A stretch of 31,679 nucleotides of DNA, taken from the NCBI GenBank assembly GCA_963580245.1, contig CAUZJO010000043.1, positions 1 through 31,679 of the forward strand, in the 5' to 3' direction. The position numbers were made by a program, and so were the translations under genes. The notes beneath the pieces were generated by a model. It made no database searches. It was not told the DNA's origin and was given only the letters and a program-made list of their open reading frames with translations. This DNA comes from CAUZJO01 sp963580245. GTDB lineage: Bacteria > Sumerlaeota > Sumerlaeia > MVZB01. Every line of letters begins with the position of its first letter. Position 1 is the first letter of the stretch. Shown in pieces: positions 25,208 through 31,679 of this stretch.

Positions 25208-26410
25208 ATGGTTGCGCGGAGCGCGACCCCAAGGCGGGCCGGAAATGACGATGGGAATAGATCGATGATGCATCCTCCGAATTCAACCGACTCGCAACCG
25301 GGCATCCGGCGCAAGTTGCATCTGATCGCCGCGGTGGGGCTGATCGGGCTCGTGTCGTGGGTCCTGAGCTGCACGATGCTGCGCAACGCGACGATCGATG
25401 ATCCCGACAGCGCGTTGATCTTCTCCCATCCCGACCACGCGATCCATGTCCAGGACTGCAAGGCATGTCACCTCGATCCATAAACCAAGACGATCACGGC
25501 GGCCAGTCATGCGACGTGCGTCCAATGTCACTCCGCCGCCGGCGAGACGACGCCTCCCGGCGATGGGTGTCTGGTCTGTCACTACACGCTGACGCCGAAG
25601 CGGGCGAAGCGCGCCAAGCGGCCCGATTATTCGATGGCGGAGTTTGATCACGAGGGACACGCGTCGGTCGAGTGCTCGGCCTGTCACGGCGAGGTGAACG
25701 AGACGCGTCTGTTGACGAAGATCACGCATCCGAAGATGGAAGACTGTTTGGCGTGCCATTTCCCGACCCTCGAACACGCCTCATCGGCCCAGTGCGGTTT
25801 ATGCCACCTCGATATCACGACCCAGTGGAAGCCGGCGAACCACGGTCAGGCCAACTGGGAACGCGTTCACGGTTTCACGTCGATGAACAATCCGAACCTT
25901 TGCTCGCGCTGTCACGATGCGGTCGAGTTCTGTCAGTCGTGTCACCAACGCGAACGGCCCAGCAGCCATACGGCGACGTTCCGCATCAAGACGCACGGGT
26001 TTCACGCGATGAGCAACCCGATGTCCTGCTAGGCGTGCCACCAACAGAATTTCTGCGAGGCCTGTCACTTCACGACCGAACCCATGAGCCATACGGCAAG
26101 TTTCAAGCGAAAACCGTATTTGCACTGCGTGGGCTGTCACCTGCCGCTCGAGTCGGGCAACCGTTGCCAGGTGTGCCACAAGGGAGACCCGCACGACCAG
26201 GTGATTGCCACTCCGCCTCCGCCCCGGCTGGTGGCCGCCGGGCGGATCGACGTGAGTGGACCCTGTTTGCCGTGTCATCCCGTCAGCCTCGTGCCCATCA
26301 CGCACCCGTACAATACGATTTCGCCCTTGGAATGCGTGCAATGCCACCGGCCGATTTACGCGTGGGTCGTTTCCAGGACACCTGCAATCGGATCAGGACC
26401 GGGTTCTTGA
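25208..26410 (+). CDS. Multihaem c-type cytochrome (14 CxxCH sites), two in-frame stops
   Basis: One frame runs from the ATG at 25208 to 26410, broken only by TAA (25481-25483) and TAG (26030-26032). ATGs at 25265 and 25268 are alternative starts. A hydrophobic head HLIAAVGLIGLVSWVLSC has a lipobox-like VLSC, so the protein may be a lipoprotein. Haem sites in order: CKACH, CVQCH, CLVCH, CSACH, CLACH, CGLCH, CSRCH, CQSCH, C-stop-ACH, CEACH, CVGCH, CQVCH, CLPCH, CVQCH. Extra His residues occur in patterns suited to bis-His ligation. The TAG falls inside the ninth site and would be one base change from CAG. It follows the haem-bearing porin after three bases, so the pair looks like a conduit for extracellular electron transfer. 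If the stops are real the product is destroyed; TAA and TAG clearly end other genes here. Confidence 0.8.
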
Positions 26411-26546
26411 CTAAACATGGAAGCAGGATAACACCCGCGTGGACATGGGCAAGCGGCGAATGGCTCCATGCCTTGGTCGGAATCCGTGGCATTTTCACTC
26501 TACGACTTCGGGCCGGTGCCATGGGGATTTGGAGTGGCGGCCGAAA
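26411..26546. other. Short spacer between convergent genes
   Basis: The cytochrome (plus) and radical SAM gene (minus) end towards each other here. No clear bidirectional hairpin is visible. Confidence 0.4.
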
Positions 26547-27977
26547 TCATCCCGAAACGAGCGACTTGAGCATCTGGAAACCGTGATAAACGTAGTTGCC
26601 GAATTCGCGAGGGGAGCGCGCGCCGCGCAACGTGCGCAGGATGACCTTGGGCCGCAGGTAATAGCCGCGCATCGCCCGCGCGCGCAATTTGCCGAACTCT
26701 TTCATGCTCAGGTACAGACCCGGCATCGCGGGATCGGCGTAGGCCGCGCGCGGGATTTCGCCGTCCTCGATTAACCCTTCCTTGACGCAGATGTCGTATA
26801 GCGGCGTCCCGGGAAAGGGATAGACGTAAAAGATCTCAAGGAAGTCGGGGTCCAGGTCCTTGGCGAAACGAACCTGCTTGTCGATCAGTTCGGGCGTATC
26901 CCACGGCAGGCCCATGAGCAAATAGGCACTCGACTTGATGCCCGCCTCGCGCAGCATGTTGACCGCTTCGTAAGCCTGTTCGACCTTGGCCTTTTTGTCG
27001 ATCCGGTCCAGCGTCTCCTGGTCGCCGCTCTCCACGCCCATCGCGACGATCCAGCAGCCGGCCTTTTTCATCCAGCCCAGCACCTCGGGGTTGAGGGTGT
27101 CGACGCGGCTGTTGCACGCCCAATCGATATCGAGCCCCTCGTCGAGGATCGCCTCGCACAACCGCGTGACCCAGCGCTTGTTCTGCGTGAACAGGTCGGA
27201 CCGGAACAGGAAGTTGCGGATGCCGTGGCGCTCGACGCACTCGCGGATTTCGGCGATCACGTTCTCGACCGACCGGTACCGGTTCTTCGTCCCCGAAACC
27301 TGGTTGGCCAGGCAATAGATGCAGTGGAACGGACATCCGCGGTTGGTCAGGATCGTGGTTTGCAACTCGTCGGTGTCGGGCCGCGCGTAGAACGCGTTGT
27401 TGGTCAAATGACGCGCGGGAAACGGGATCGCGTCCAGGTCCTCTTCGTAGGGACGTTCGGGATTCTTATGGACCTGGCCCTCGGCGTCGCGCCACGTCAG
27501 GCCCAGGACCTCGCCGGGTGCTTTGCCCTGGCCCAGCTCGCGGCAAGTCCCCTCGTATTCCCCGCGCAGGACCCCATCGAGGTCCCCGTAGAGCTCGAGC
27601 GACCGCAGGTCCATTGTGTTGAAGTGCGCCCCCTTGGCCAGCGTCAGGATGTCGGGATCGACCCGCTTGGCCAGGGTGGCGGCCTCCATGTCGCGCTCGA
27701 GCGAGGGAGTGGTGATGCTGAGCAGGACGGCGTTGGGCCGCCACCGGGCCAGGTCGGCTTCCAGCGCTTCCCAGGCCTGCTCCTCGGCGGGATAATCCTT
27801 GAGCCGCACCTCGCAGCCGGCCGCCTCGAAGCTGGCCGCGGCGTACATCAAGTCGATCGGCGGGCGCAGGGCGACCGTCTTGAGCTTGTCGATCGGCGTC
27901 TGGCAGCGGTCCTCGCGGATAAACCGGCCCGTCGGGGGGACGACGCAAAAGACGCGCTTGAGAGGTTGGCCGAACAT
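26547..27977 (-). CDS. B12-binding-domain radical SAM enzyme
   Basis: 476 residues from the ATG at 27977, preferred over the TTG at 27995 because AAGGAA lies just upstream. The N-terminal part (about 1-150) is a Rossmann-like cobalamin-binding domain (VFCVVPPTGRF, VLLSITTPSLERDMEAATLA, GDLDGVLRGEYEG); the DxHxxG motif of base-off cobalamin is not evident. The radical SAM core begins TILTNRGCPFHCIYCLANQ, with the iron-sulfur cysteines C215, C219 and C222. YRSVENVIAEI, WACNSRVDTLNPEV, MGVESGDQETLDRIDKK and YLLMGLPWDTPE follow in the expected order. The family includes methylases and cyclases such as BchE, HpnJ and many of unknown substrate; nothing here decides among them. The gene is intact and stands alone. 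Confidence 0.9.
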   Translation of the reverse strand: MFGQPLKRVFCVVPPTGRFIREDRCQTPIDKLKTVALRPPIDLMYAAASFEAAGCEVRLKDYPAEEQAWEALEADLARWRPNAVLLSITTPSLERDMEAATLAKRVDPDILTLAKGAHFNTMDLRSLELYGDLDGVLRGEYEGTCRELGQGKAPGEVLGLTWRDAEGQVHKNPERPYEEDLDAIPFPARHLTNNAFYARPDTDELQTTILTNRGCPFHCIYCLANQVSGTKNRYRSVENVIAEIRECVERHGIRNFLFRSDLFTQNKRWVTRLCEAILDEGLDIDWACNSRVDTLNPEVLGWMKKAGCWIVAMGVESGDQETLDRIDKKAKVEQAYEAVNMLREAGIKSSAYLLMGLPWDTPELIDKQVRFAKDLDPDFLEIFYVYPFPGTPLYDICVKEGLIEDGEIPRAAYADPAMPGLYLSMKEFGKLRARAMRGYYLRPKVILRTLRGARSPREFGNYVYHGFQMLKSLVSG

Positions 27978-28229
27978 TGTTTCCTTAAACACCAATCCGC
28001 GGCATCGGTCGACTCACGACAAATGCCGCGCCTATTCGGGAATCCAGGTTGAACAGGTGCCCCACCCGCAACGACCCATCGGGATCATCTTACGCCCCGA
28101 CCCATCGGAGGTCAAGCCGGGTGTGGTTCCAGGCCGATTCGATTCTTTAATTCCGGGAACCTCGGACCCTGTTCGCTCTTTAATTCGGTCTCCGGCCCCG
28201 CCTGGCTTTCCTGAAGCCGGGTATTCGAA

Positions 28230-28862
28230 TTAGAAACTATCCCTCCCACTTTGCTTGAAGGGTGGTCCGAACTGAAATGTGTCGGCATATAATATGTCTC
28301 CCGCGCTCAAGGTGCCGTTGGTCGGATCATAGAACACGTTCCACGGATCCCAAGGGATCCCCGTCTCGACCCACTCCAGCAGGTCGGGACCGACGCTCGC
28401 GAGCAACCAATGGTGGAACGTGCTTCTCCCAAACGGAATATACTGCCCTCCATTCATCACGCAACCCGTATCATGCATGGGTTGTGTCGTCACAAGGACG
28501 CTCATTGGCACGCCAAGAGGATTGTGGTTCCATCGGCCCGTTGAGTTGAAATAATCAAGGGGAATATCCGATAGGTATGCGACGGGAGTCGTTAACGTGG
28601 TAACGAGATGGGCGGGGGACTCGGGCGGGTCCTGATAGAGTACAAACCAATTCGCGCAACCCGTATTGGGCGGACTATTGTGGTCGATCACGTGGCTCAT
28701 AAATGCGGTATGCACGGTTCGCATATCGGACTTGGTCCTGACAACCTTGGACCGGATCTGTGCTTCGAGAAAATTGGGAACCGCAATCGCCGCCAGAATG
28801 GCAATGATCGCCACGACGATTAATAGTTCGATCAATGTAAACCCCTTGGTTTCCGTCTTCAT
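28230..28862 (-). CDS. Type II secretion-like pseudopilin (class III leader)
   Basis: 210 residues. The ATG at 28862 gives MKTETKG followed by FTLIELLIVVAIIAILA; the prepilin peptidase would cut after G7, leaving F8 and the conserved E12. The earlier in-frame start at 28901 would lengthen the leader unnaturally. GGAGGTG lies at the ribosome-binding distance upstream. After the hydrophobic helix comes VPNFLEAQIRSKVVRTKSDM, then a variable domain with TGRWNHNPLGVPMSVL, LLASVGPDLLEWVE and a closing DILYADTFQF, typical of the multi-copy pseudopilins in Sumerlaeota, Hydrogenedentota and some PVC genomes. They build secretion pseudopili or pili at the inner membrane. The prepilin peptidase at 1.1-2.1 kb is the likely processing enzyme. 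Confidence 0.9.
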   Translation of the reverse strand: MKTETKGFTLIELLIVVAIIAILAAIAVPNFLEAQIRSKVVRTKSDMRTVHTAFMSHVIDHNSPPNTGCANWFVLYQDPPESPAHLVTTLTTPVAYLSDIPLDYFNSTGRWNHNPLGVPMSVLVTTQPMHDTGCVMNGGQYIPFGRSTFHHWLLASVGPDLLEWVETGIPWDPWNVFYDPTNGTLSAGDILYADTFQFGPPFKQSGRDSF

Positions 28863-28881
28863 GGCCTTACACCTCCGAAGT

Positions 28882-29601
28882 TTAGCGGTAAACGTTCTCA
28901 AGAATATGTCCTGGATTCAACTCCAAAGTGTAAGCTTTCCAAGGTTGACGGGAGGGGTTCGCTGATGTAGATGGCAACCTGCCACCGAGCAAAGCAAGGA
29001 TCGGACTCTCCGAACTGTCCATGTCCGGGAGAAAGTCCTTTGTCTGAGATCGCCGGTTGGCCTCGGCCAGTTCGTCGTCGACCCGGTGCGGGCCGTCGCC
29101 CGCAACAGCCCCCGCCTCTCCGCCGTCAGCGACATGATCGACTTCAACGCCGCGGTCGGTCGCCGACCTCAGCTTTCCTCGTCCAACGCCCTCCAGGCTC
29201 ATGGCCCCCTGCTCCAGGACCGTTTTCAGGGCGGACATGGTTCTGGGGCGGTTACCTCCCAGGACGATGGTTACCTTTGACTTCTGCTCGTCTATCGAGA
29301 TAGGCACACTCCAACTCTTGGCGTCGTCGCCGTCGAGAACGTACGTTTTACTTATCCCCGTTGGGTCGGTATGGATGAGTTCCGTGTTGTAGAAATCAAA
29401 TCGGTTCCAGTACTGGACCACTTTGAATGTGTTACCGGACGCAGCTTCAGCCTGGGCGATCGTGTGTCTGTGGGCAAAGATAACGTCCGGCGTCCATACA
29501 CCAATCACCAAGGGTAGACCGAGCACGGCCGCGAGAAGGGCGGCGGTCACGATGCCAATCACAATAGTCTTCTTCATAGGCTTCTTCATCTTTTCTTGCA
29601 T
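28882..29601 (-). CDS. Membrane-anchored protein of unknown function, doubtful C-terminal half
   Basis: Possible starts are ATG at 29601, 29589 and 29577; none has a strong ribosome binding site. The N-terminal half has one span (TIVIGIVTAALLAAVLGLPL) and a folded-looking region, VVQYWNRFDFYNTELIHTDP, SKTYVLDGDDAKSWSVPISI, SKVTIVLGGNRPRTMSALK. From about 29200 downward the composition changes to a Gly/Asp/Glu-rich stretch with poor codon use. There the plus strand looks more like coding DNA (see 29062-29163). The C-terminal end may therefore be an artefact of a deletion or insertion. It starts about 28 bases after the small beta-sandwich gene and ends 20 bases before the pseudopilin, as in an operon. 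Homology unknown. Confidence 0.5.
   Translation of the reverse strand: MQEKMKKPMKKTIVIGIVTAALLAAVLGLPLVIGVWTPDVIFAHRHTIAQAEAASGNTFKVVQYWNRFDFYNTELIHTDPTGISKTYVLDGDDAKSWSVPISIDEQKSKVTIVLGGNRPRTMSALKTVLEQGAMSLEGVGRGKLRSATDRGVEVDHVADGGEAGAVAGDGPHRVDDELAEANRRSQTKDFLPDMDSSESPILALLGGRLPSTSANPSRQPWKAYTLELNPGHILENVYR
29062..29163 (+). other. Short plus-strand patch with strong coding signature
   Basis: One plus-strand frame here has almost every codon ending in G or C: LGQFVVDPVRAVARNSPRLS, then AVSDMIDFNAAVGR. It begins and ends without start or stop signals of its own. It may be a fragment of a foreign gene inserted into the minus-strand gene. I cannot name the family. Confidence 0.35.
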
Positions 29602-29629
29602 AACGTCGCGGATCAGGCGCGAGCTATTG

Positions 29630-29961
29630 CTAATCGCCTGCATCCGGCTTGTTCGAGGCTTCGTTCGTTTCCTTAATCCGTACAGTGAATTCTGCCGAGG
29701 CGTAGTCTTCCCAAATGGTCCTCCACCATAGCAATGACTCCGCATCGGGGTCATGAAAATCAAGGTAGTAAGAACCATGAATGACGTACATTCCTGGTTT
29801 GTCAAAGGCGAACCATTTGCTCAAGCTGATCTTATCCTCAAATACTTCACCCGGGCTCAAGACCCGCCTTACAGCCAGGCCACCAGGGGGTCAAACTGGA
29901 CCCGCAAGGCCTCTTTTTTGCTCTCACCCATCAGATCTCTCAACTTTTGCTGCTCGAACAT
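29630..29961 (-). pseudogene. Small beta-sandwich protein, frameshifted
   Basis: From the ATG at 29961 the frame reads MFEQQKLRDLMGESKKEALR, then VQFDP, where a C5 run (29886-29890 on the plus strand) must gain a base to continue PGGLAVRRVLSPGEVFEDK, ISLSKWFAFDKPGMYVIHG and SYYLDFHDPDAESLLWWRT, WEDYASAEFTVRIKE. The end is TAA/stop at 29630. Without correction the second part begins at a TTG at 29860. About 110 residues after repair. The alternation of aromatic and small residues suggests an Ig-like sandwich, and PGEVFEDKISLSKWF plus WEDYASAEFTV look conserved. Function unknown. No signal peptide, so a larger N-terminal part may be missing. It lies between a truncated SGNH hydrolase and a membrane protein on the same strand. 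Confidence 0.5.
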
Positions 29962-30011
29962 CGACTTCAGCCTTTATTCATCGACCATTCGAAAAATTAT
30001 ACCATGACTTT

Positions 30012-30575
30012 CTATTTCTCAAATGGGAAATATGGGTCTATTTGTTTGTCGATGGTTTCGGTTTGGTCCAGCATGGCCCCGAAAGTGAATGAGTCCCCGA
30101 TGAGCAAAATCCTCCGCCCATCGCGCGTGTTCGGCTCGTCATCTCGATGTCCCTTCGAGTTGATCTTGTACTCGGCCTTGATAATGCCGTCTTCCCAAAA
30201 CCCCCGCCAATTGGGTGTCAATGTGTATCCGGCTTTTTCGTCAGGCATGTGTAGGCCTTTGAGGCCGATCCATGGCTTGCTTCTTGGCATCAATGACCTG
30301 TATGGTAGGAATATAATGTCGCAGAGTAGCAACGCGGCATAGGTGGAGAGAGCGGCGAGCAGAAGGCGTGGCGTCCAATATCGCTTCGAATCCACCAGCG
30401 TTACAACGAAGACGGTTAACGCCAGTGTCAGTAGCGCGATTTCGGTTTCCCCGAATCCGCTATTTGGACCGTCAAGCCCAATATGGTCGGCTGCGATCGC
30501 CACTAGCGCCAACACAAGTGGAATGAGGAAGATAACCGATCGCCTCTTCCCGGTGCGAGATGCCGTAGTGTTCAT
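30012..30575 (-). pseudogene. Membrane-anchored SGNH/GDSL hydrolase, truncated after block I
   Basis: 187 residues from the ATG at 30575 (GAGG nine bases upstream; GTG at 30602 and ATG at 30593 are possible). Three hydrophobic spans occur at about 14-30, 44-61 and 71-90. An extracytoplasmic part follows with LHMPDEKAGYTLTPNWRG, YKINSKGHRDDEPNT and the catalytic block ILLIGDSFTFG, S162 being the nucleophile. Family proteins need the later GxND and DxxH blocks, which lie some 150-200 residues downstream. Here the frame ends at IDPYFPFEK. The gene is therefore cut and cannot be active. Related proteins act on envelope polysaccharide esters. The next gene (29961-29630) is unrelated to an SGNH C-terminus. 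Confidence 0.75.
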
Positions 30576-30904
30576 AACTTTATCCTCGGCCATCGCGGAC
30601 ACACAGCTTAAATATTAGGTCACGTTGCTGGAGTAAAGACGGCGCCCTGTAAACTCGCGGCGGACGTTGCGACGGGTCGAGTGGGGGCTGTGTTGAACGT
30701 CTTTTCGGCTCAACGGATGCCGTTCTGAAGCATAAAGACGCTCTTCCCGGCTCCTTTATATTCGCTTGGATGGCGCGACGAAGCAAGGGGGAAAAACAAT
30801 CCGTGGTCTGGCCAGAGAATTCAGACCGAGATGGGAGTTGTTCTGGATCAGATACGTAAGAAGTACATCCAAAACAAACCGCTGGATTTCGGCAATTCGG
30901 TAAT
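30576..30904. other. Gene-free spacer
   Basis: About 330 bases with no recognisable gene. A short minus-strand frame (30580-31014) overlaps the lipoprotein gene and has no family features. Confidence 0.4.
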
Positions 30905-31256
30905 CTATCGCGCTTCAAACCGCCCGGTCTCAACGATGCGAATGGGAATGCCTTCGAGCTCTTTTGGAAGCACCTGAGACAACTCCGCGCCTTGATGCTC
31001 GACATAGACCTCAATGACGGGCTCCCCGGCGGGGTTCGCGGCGATGCCGGTCCCGACCACGCCGGGGATGCTCATCAAGTTAGCGTCATGTCGGGATTTG
31101 ACATGCCTGGCTTGGCTTAGGTCCATCATTGATTCTTGTTGATCGGAACCGGTCTCACCGGCGACCTGAGCGGGGGGGAGCAGGGCGAGCCTGACAGCCC
31201 ACCCACAACAGGGACCCCGCCAGTGTGGTTAAGAACAAAAAGTGCTTGGTGCGCAT
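30905..31256 (-). CDS. Small lipoprotein with a GVVGTG/EPVIEVYV repeat-type domain, frameshifted in a C7 run
   Basis: The minus strand from the ATG at 31256 reads MRTKHFLFLTTLAGSLLWVG then CQARPAP, a clear lipoprotein signal with C21 after LWVG. In a C7 run (31172-31178 on the plus strand) one base too many stops the frame at GRR. With six C residues it continues PAQVAGETGSDQQESMM, DLSQARHVKSRHDANLMSI, PGVVGTGIAANPAGEPVIEV and ends LEGIPIRIVETGRFEAR at 30905. Repaired length is about 116 residues. Without repair the only open part begins at 31129 (74 residues). The PGVVGTG...GEPVIxVYVE...IPxRIVETG pattern also occurs as the N-terminal part of trypsin-like proteases of the NAL1 type; here it stands alone. 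Envelope location, function unknown. Confidence 0.65.
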
Positions 31257-31312
31257 GAACCACCGCCCCGCGCTTGGTCAGGCGAATGCCACACTTCTCC
31301 GTCCGGGGCGCG

Positions 31313-31504
31313 TCAGAAGGCGACGAACGGGCCGGTCAGCATGACACGGGTCGGAACGTTTTCCAACGCGGCGGGAATCCGCCGACGCGTCCGGGAGCAC
31401 TCCTGGTCGAGATAAACCTCAATCACCGGCTCGCCCGCTTCGGAAAGACCCACGCCGCTGCCCACCACGCCGGTCAGGCCCAGAAGCTTCGCCTCCCTTC
31501 TCAA
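31313..31504 (-). CDS. Paralogue of the GVVGTG protein, N-terminally incomplete
   Basis: Read from a TTG at 31504, the frame gives LLGLTGVVGSGVGLSEAGEP, VIEVYLDQE, RRIPAALENVPTRVMLTGPF and ends VAF. It matches the 30905-31256 protein along its whole length (GVVGTGIAANPAGEPVIEVY, LEGIPIRIVETGRF). The gene has no ATG and no lipoprotein signal. Just upstream lies a hairpin-forming sequence (31507-31557) and then an IS5-family end, so the 5' part may have been lost when these entered. A tandem duplication of the domain is the likely origin. Confidence 0.6.
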   Translation of the reverse strand: MRREAKLLGLTGVVGSGVGLSEAGEPVIEVYLDQECSRTRRRIPAALENVPTRVMLTGPFVAF

Positions 31505-31506
31505 GC

Positions 31507-31557
31507 CCCTAAAGCATGGGGTGCTTTCCGCCGGAAGACTTCCCCCAGTGCTTTAGG
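31507..31557. repeat. Near-perfect palindrome beside the IS5-family end
   Basis: CCCTAAAGCATGGGG pairs with CCCCCAGTGCTTTAGGG across an inner TTCCGCCGGAA stem. AAAGCA/TGCTTT can also pair locally. The element ends at or inside the first bases of the IS. It could be a terminator for the minus-strand gene, a MITE-like relic or part of the IS target. Confidence 0.6.
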
Positions 31558-31679
31558 GCCTGTTAACACTAAACAATTGACTTTCGGGGCGGATGGCGTC
31601 ATGATCCTTTAATGATGCAGATCACTCCCGAACAATACGAAAAGATTGCCCCGTGTTTGCCGAAACAGCGGGGAAATGT
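31554..31679 (+). mobile_element. IS5-family insertion sequence, left end, cut by the window edge
   Basis: AGGGCCTGTTAACACTAAAC near 31555 resembles the terminal repeats of the IS5 group whose transposase carries a DUF4096-type N-terminus. The transposase start follows 57 bases later. Only the left end is in view. Confidence 0.7.
31612..31679 (+). CDS. IS5-family transposase (DUF4096-type N-terminus), truncated by the window
   Basis: Two consecutive ATGs (31612, 31615) open MMQITPEQYEKIAPCLPKQR and then GN before the window ends. The form (M)xIT-x-EQY-x-x-I-x-P-x-LP-x-QRGN is the typical start of IS5-family transposases of this type, which bind and cut the IS ends. An upstream ATG at 31601 is closed by TAA after three codons. 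Confidence 0.85.
   Translation, partial: MMQITPEQYEKIAPCLPKQRGN

Noticed and set aside
25208..26410. Reassignment of TAA/TAG as a sense codon, suggested by the two stops in the cytochrome gene and one at 12208
   Set aside because: TAG ends the prepilin peptidase gene and TAA ends the glycosyltransferase, the pseudopilin and others at natural family ends. TGA is also used. Point mutation or base error is simpler.
1..31679. rRNA, tRNA and riboswitch genes
   Set aside because: No stretch showed recognisable cloverleaf, rRNA core or riboswitch consensus by eye; a covariance-model search would be needed to exclude small RNAs.

Overview
The window is 31.7 kb of GC-rich bacterial DNA, apparently chromosomal. 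No rRNA or tRNA gene is recognisable. The gene style is that of a Planctomycetota-like or Sumerlaeota/Hydrogenedentota-like organism: type II pseudopilins with the FTLIELLIVVAIIAILA leader, a cytochrome c/copper-monooxygenase-like/TPR fusion with a redoxin partner, an FHA-GAF-histidine kinase, a Pro-rich single-span protein, and large secreted beta-rich proteins with a TP-rich linker. This placement comes from gene style only, not from a marker gene.

Layout. 1-520: left part of an IS3-family element on the minus strand, running off the window. 1.08-3.78 kb (minus): DUF1990 protein, a broken YndJ-like membrane protein and a prepilin peptidase. 4.08-6.33 kb (minus): a large secreted protein. 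6.93-7.82 kb (plus): purC. 8.24-10.44 kb (minus): an AT-richer type I restriction-modification remnant made of an N-terminally truncated hsdM, an hsdS with a short frameshift and a 40-residue protein. A second IS3-family end (10447-10601) cuts hsdM and is fused in frame to a Ser/Thr protein kinase gene. 11.5-17.3 kb (plus): a secreted discoidin-like protein with an internal stop, a frameshifted SixA phosphatase, a Pro-rich membrane protein, an FHA-GAF-histidine kinase, a short possible lipoprotein and a family 2 glycosyltransferase. 17.6-19.7 kb (plus): a second secreted protein carrying two copies of the domain found at the C-terminus of the 4-6 kb protein, then a chimera of a pseudopilin leader and a tail of that family.

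19.8-26.4 kb is a redox region of two divergent operons. One (minus) has a redoxin lipoprotein and a haem/copper/TPR protein. The other (plus) has a haem-bearing beta-barrel protein and a multihaem cytochrome with 14 CxxCH sites, an arrangement resembling a porin-cytochrome conduit across the outer membrane. The gap between them holds a perfect 29-bp inverted repeat. 26.5-28.0 kb (minus): a B12-binding radical SAM enzyme. 28.2-30.6 kb (minus): a pseudopilin, a membrane-anchored protein, a small beta-sandwich protein and a truncated SGNH hydrolase. 30.9-31.5 kb (minus): two related short proteins, one a lipoprotein. The window ends in the start of an IS5-family transposase.

Two themes run through the window. 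First, an unusually large number of genes are broken: I count about twelve single-base frameshifts, many in or beside short homopolymers, and three in-frame stops. This is either assembly or sequencing error or real decay, and it decides how the region should be read. Second, the lineage-specific secreted domain (three full copies and one tail) and the porin/multihaem pair are the best candidates for undescribed biology.
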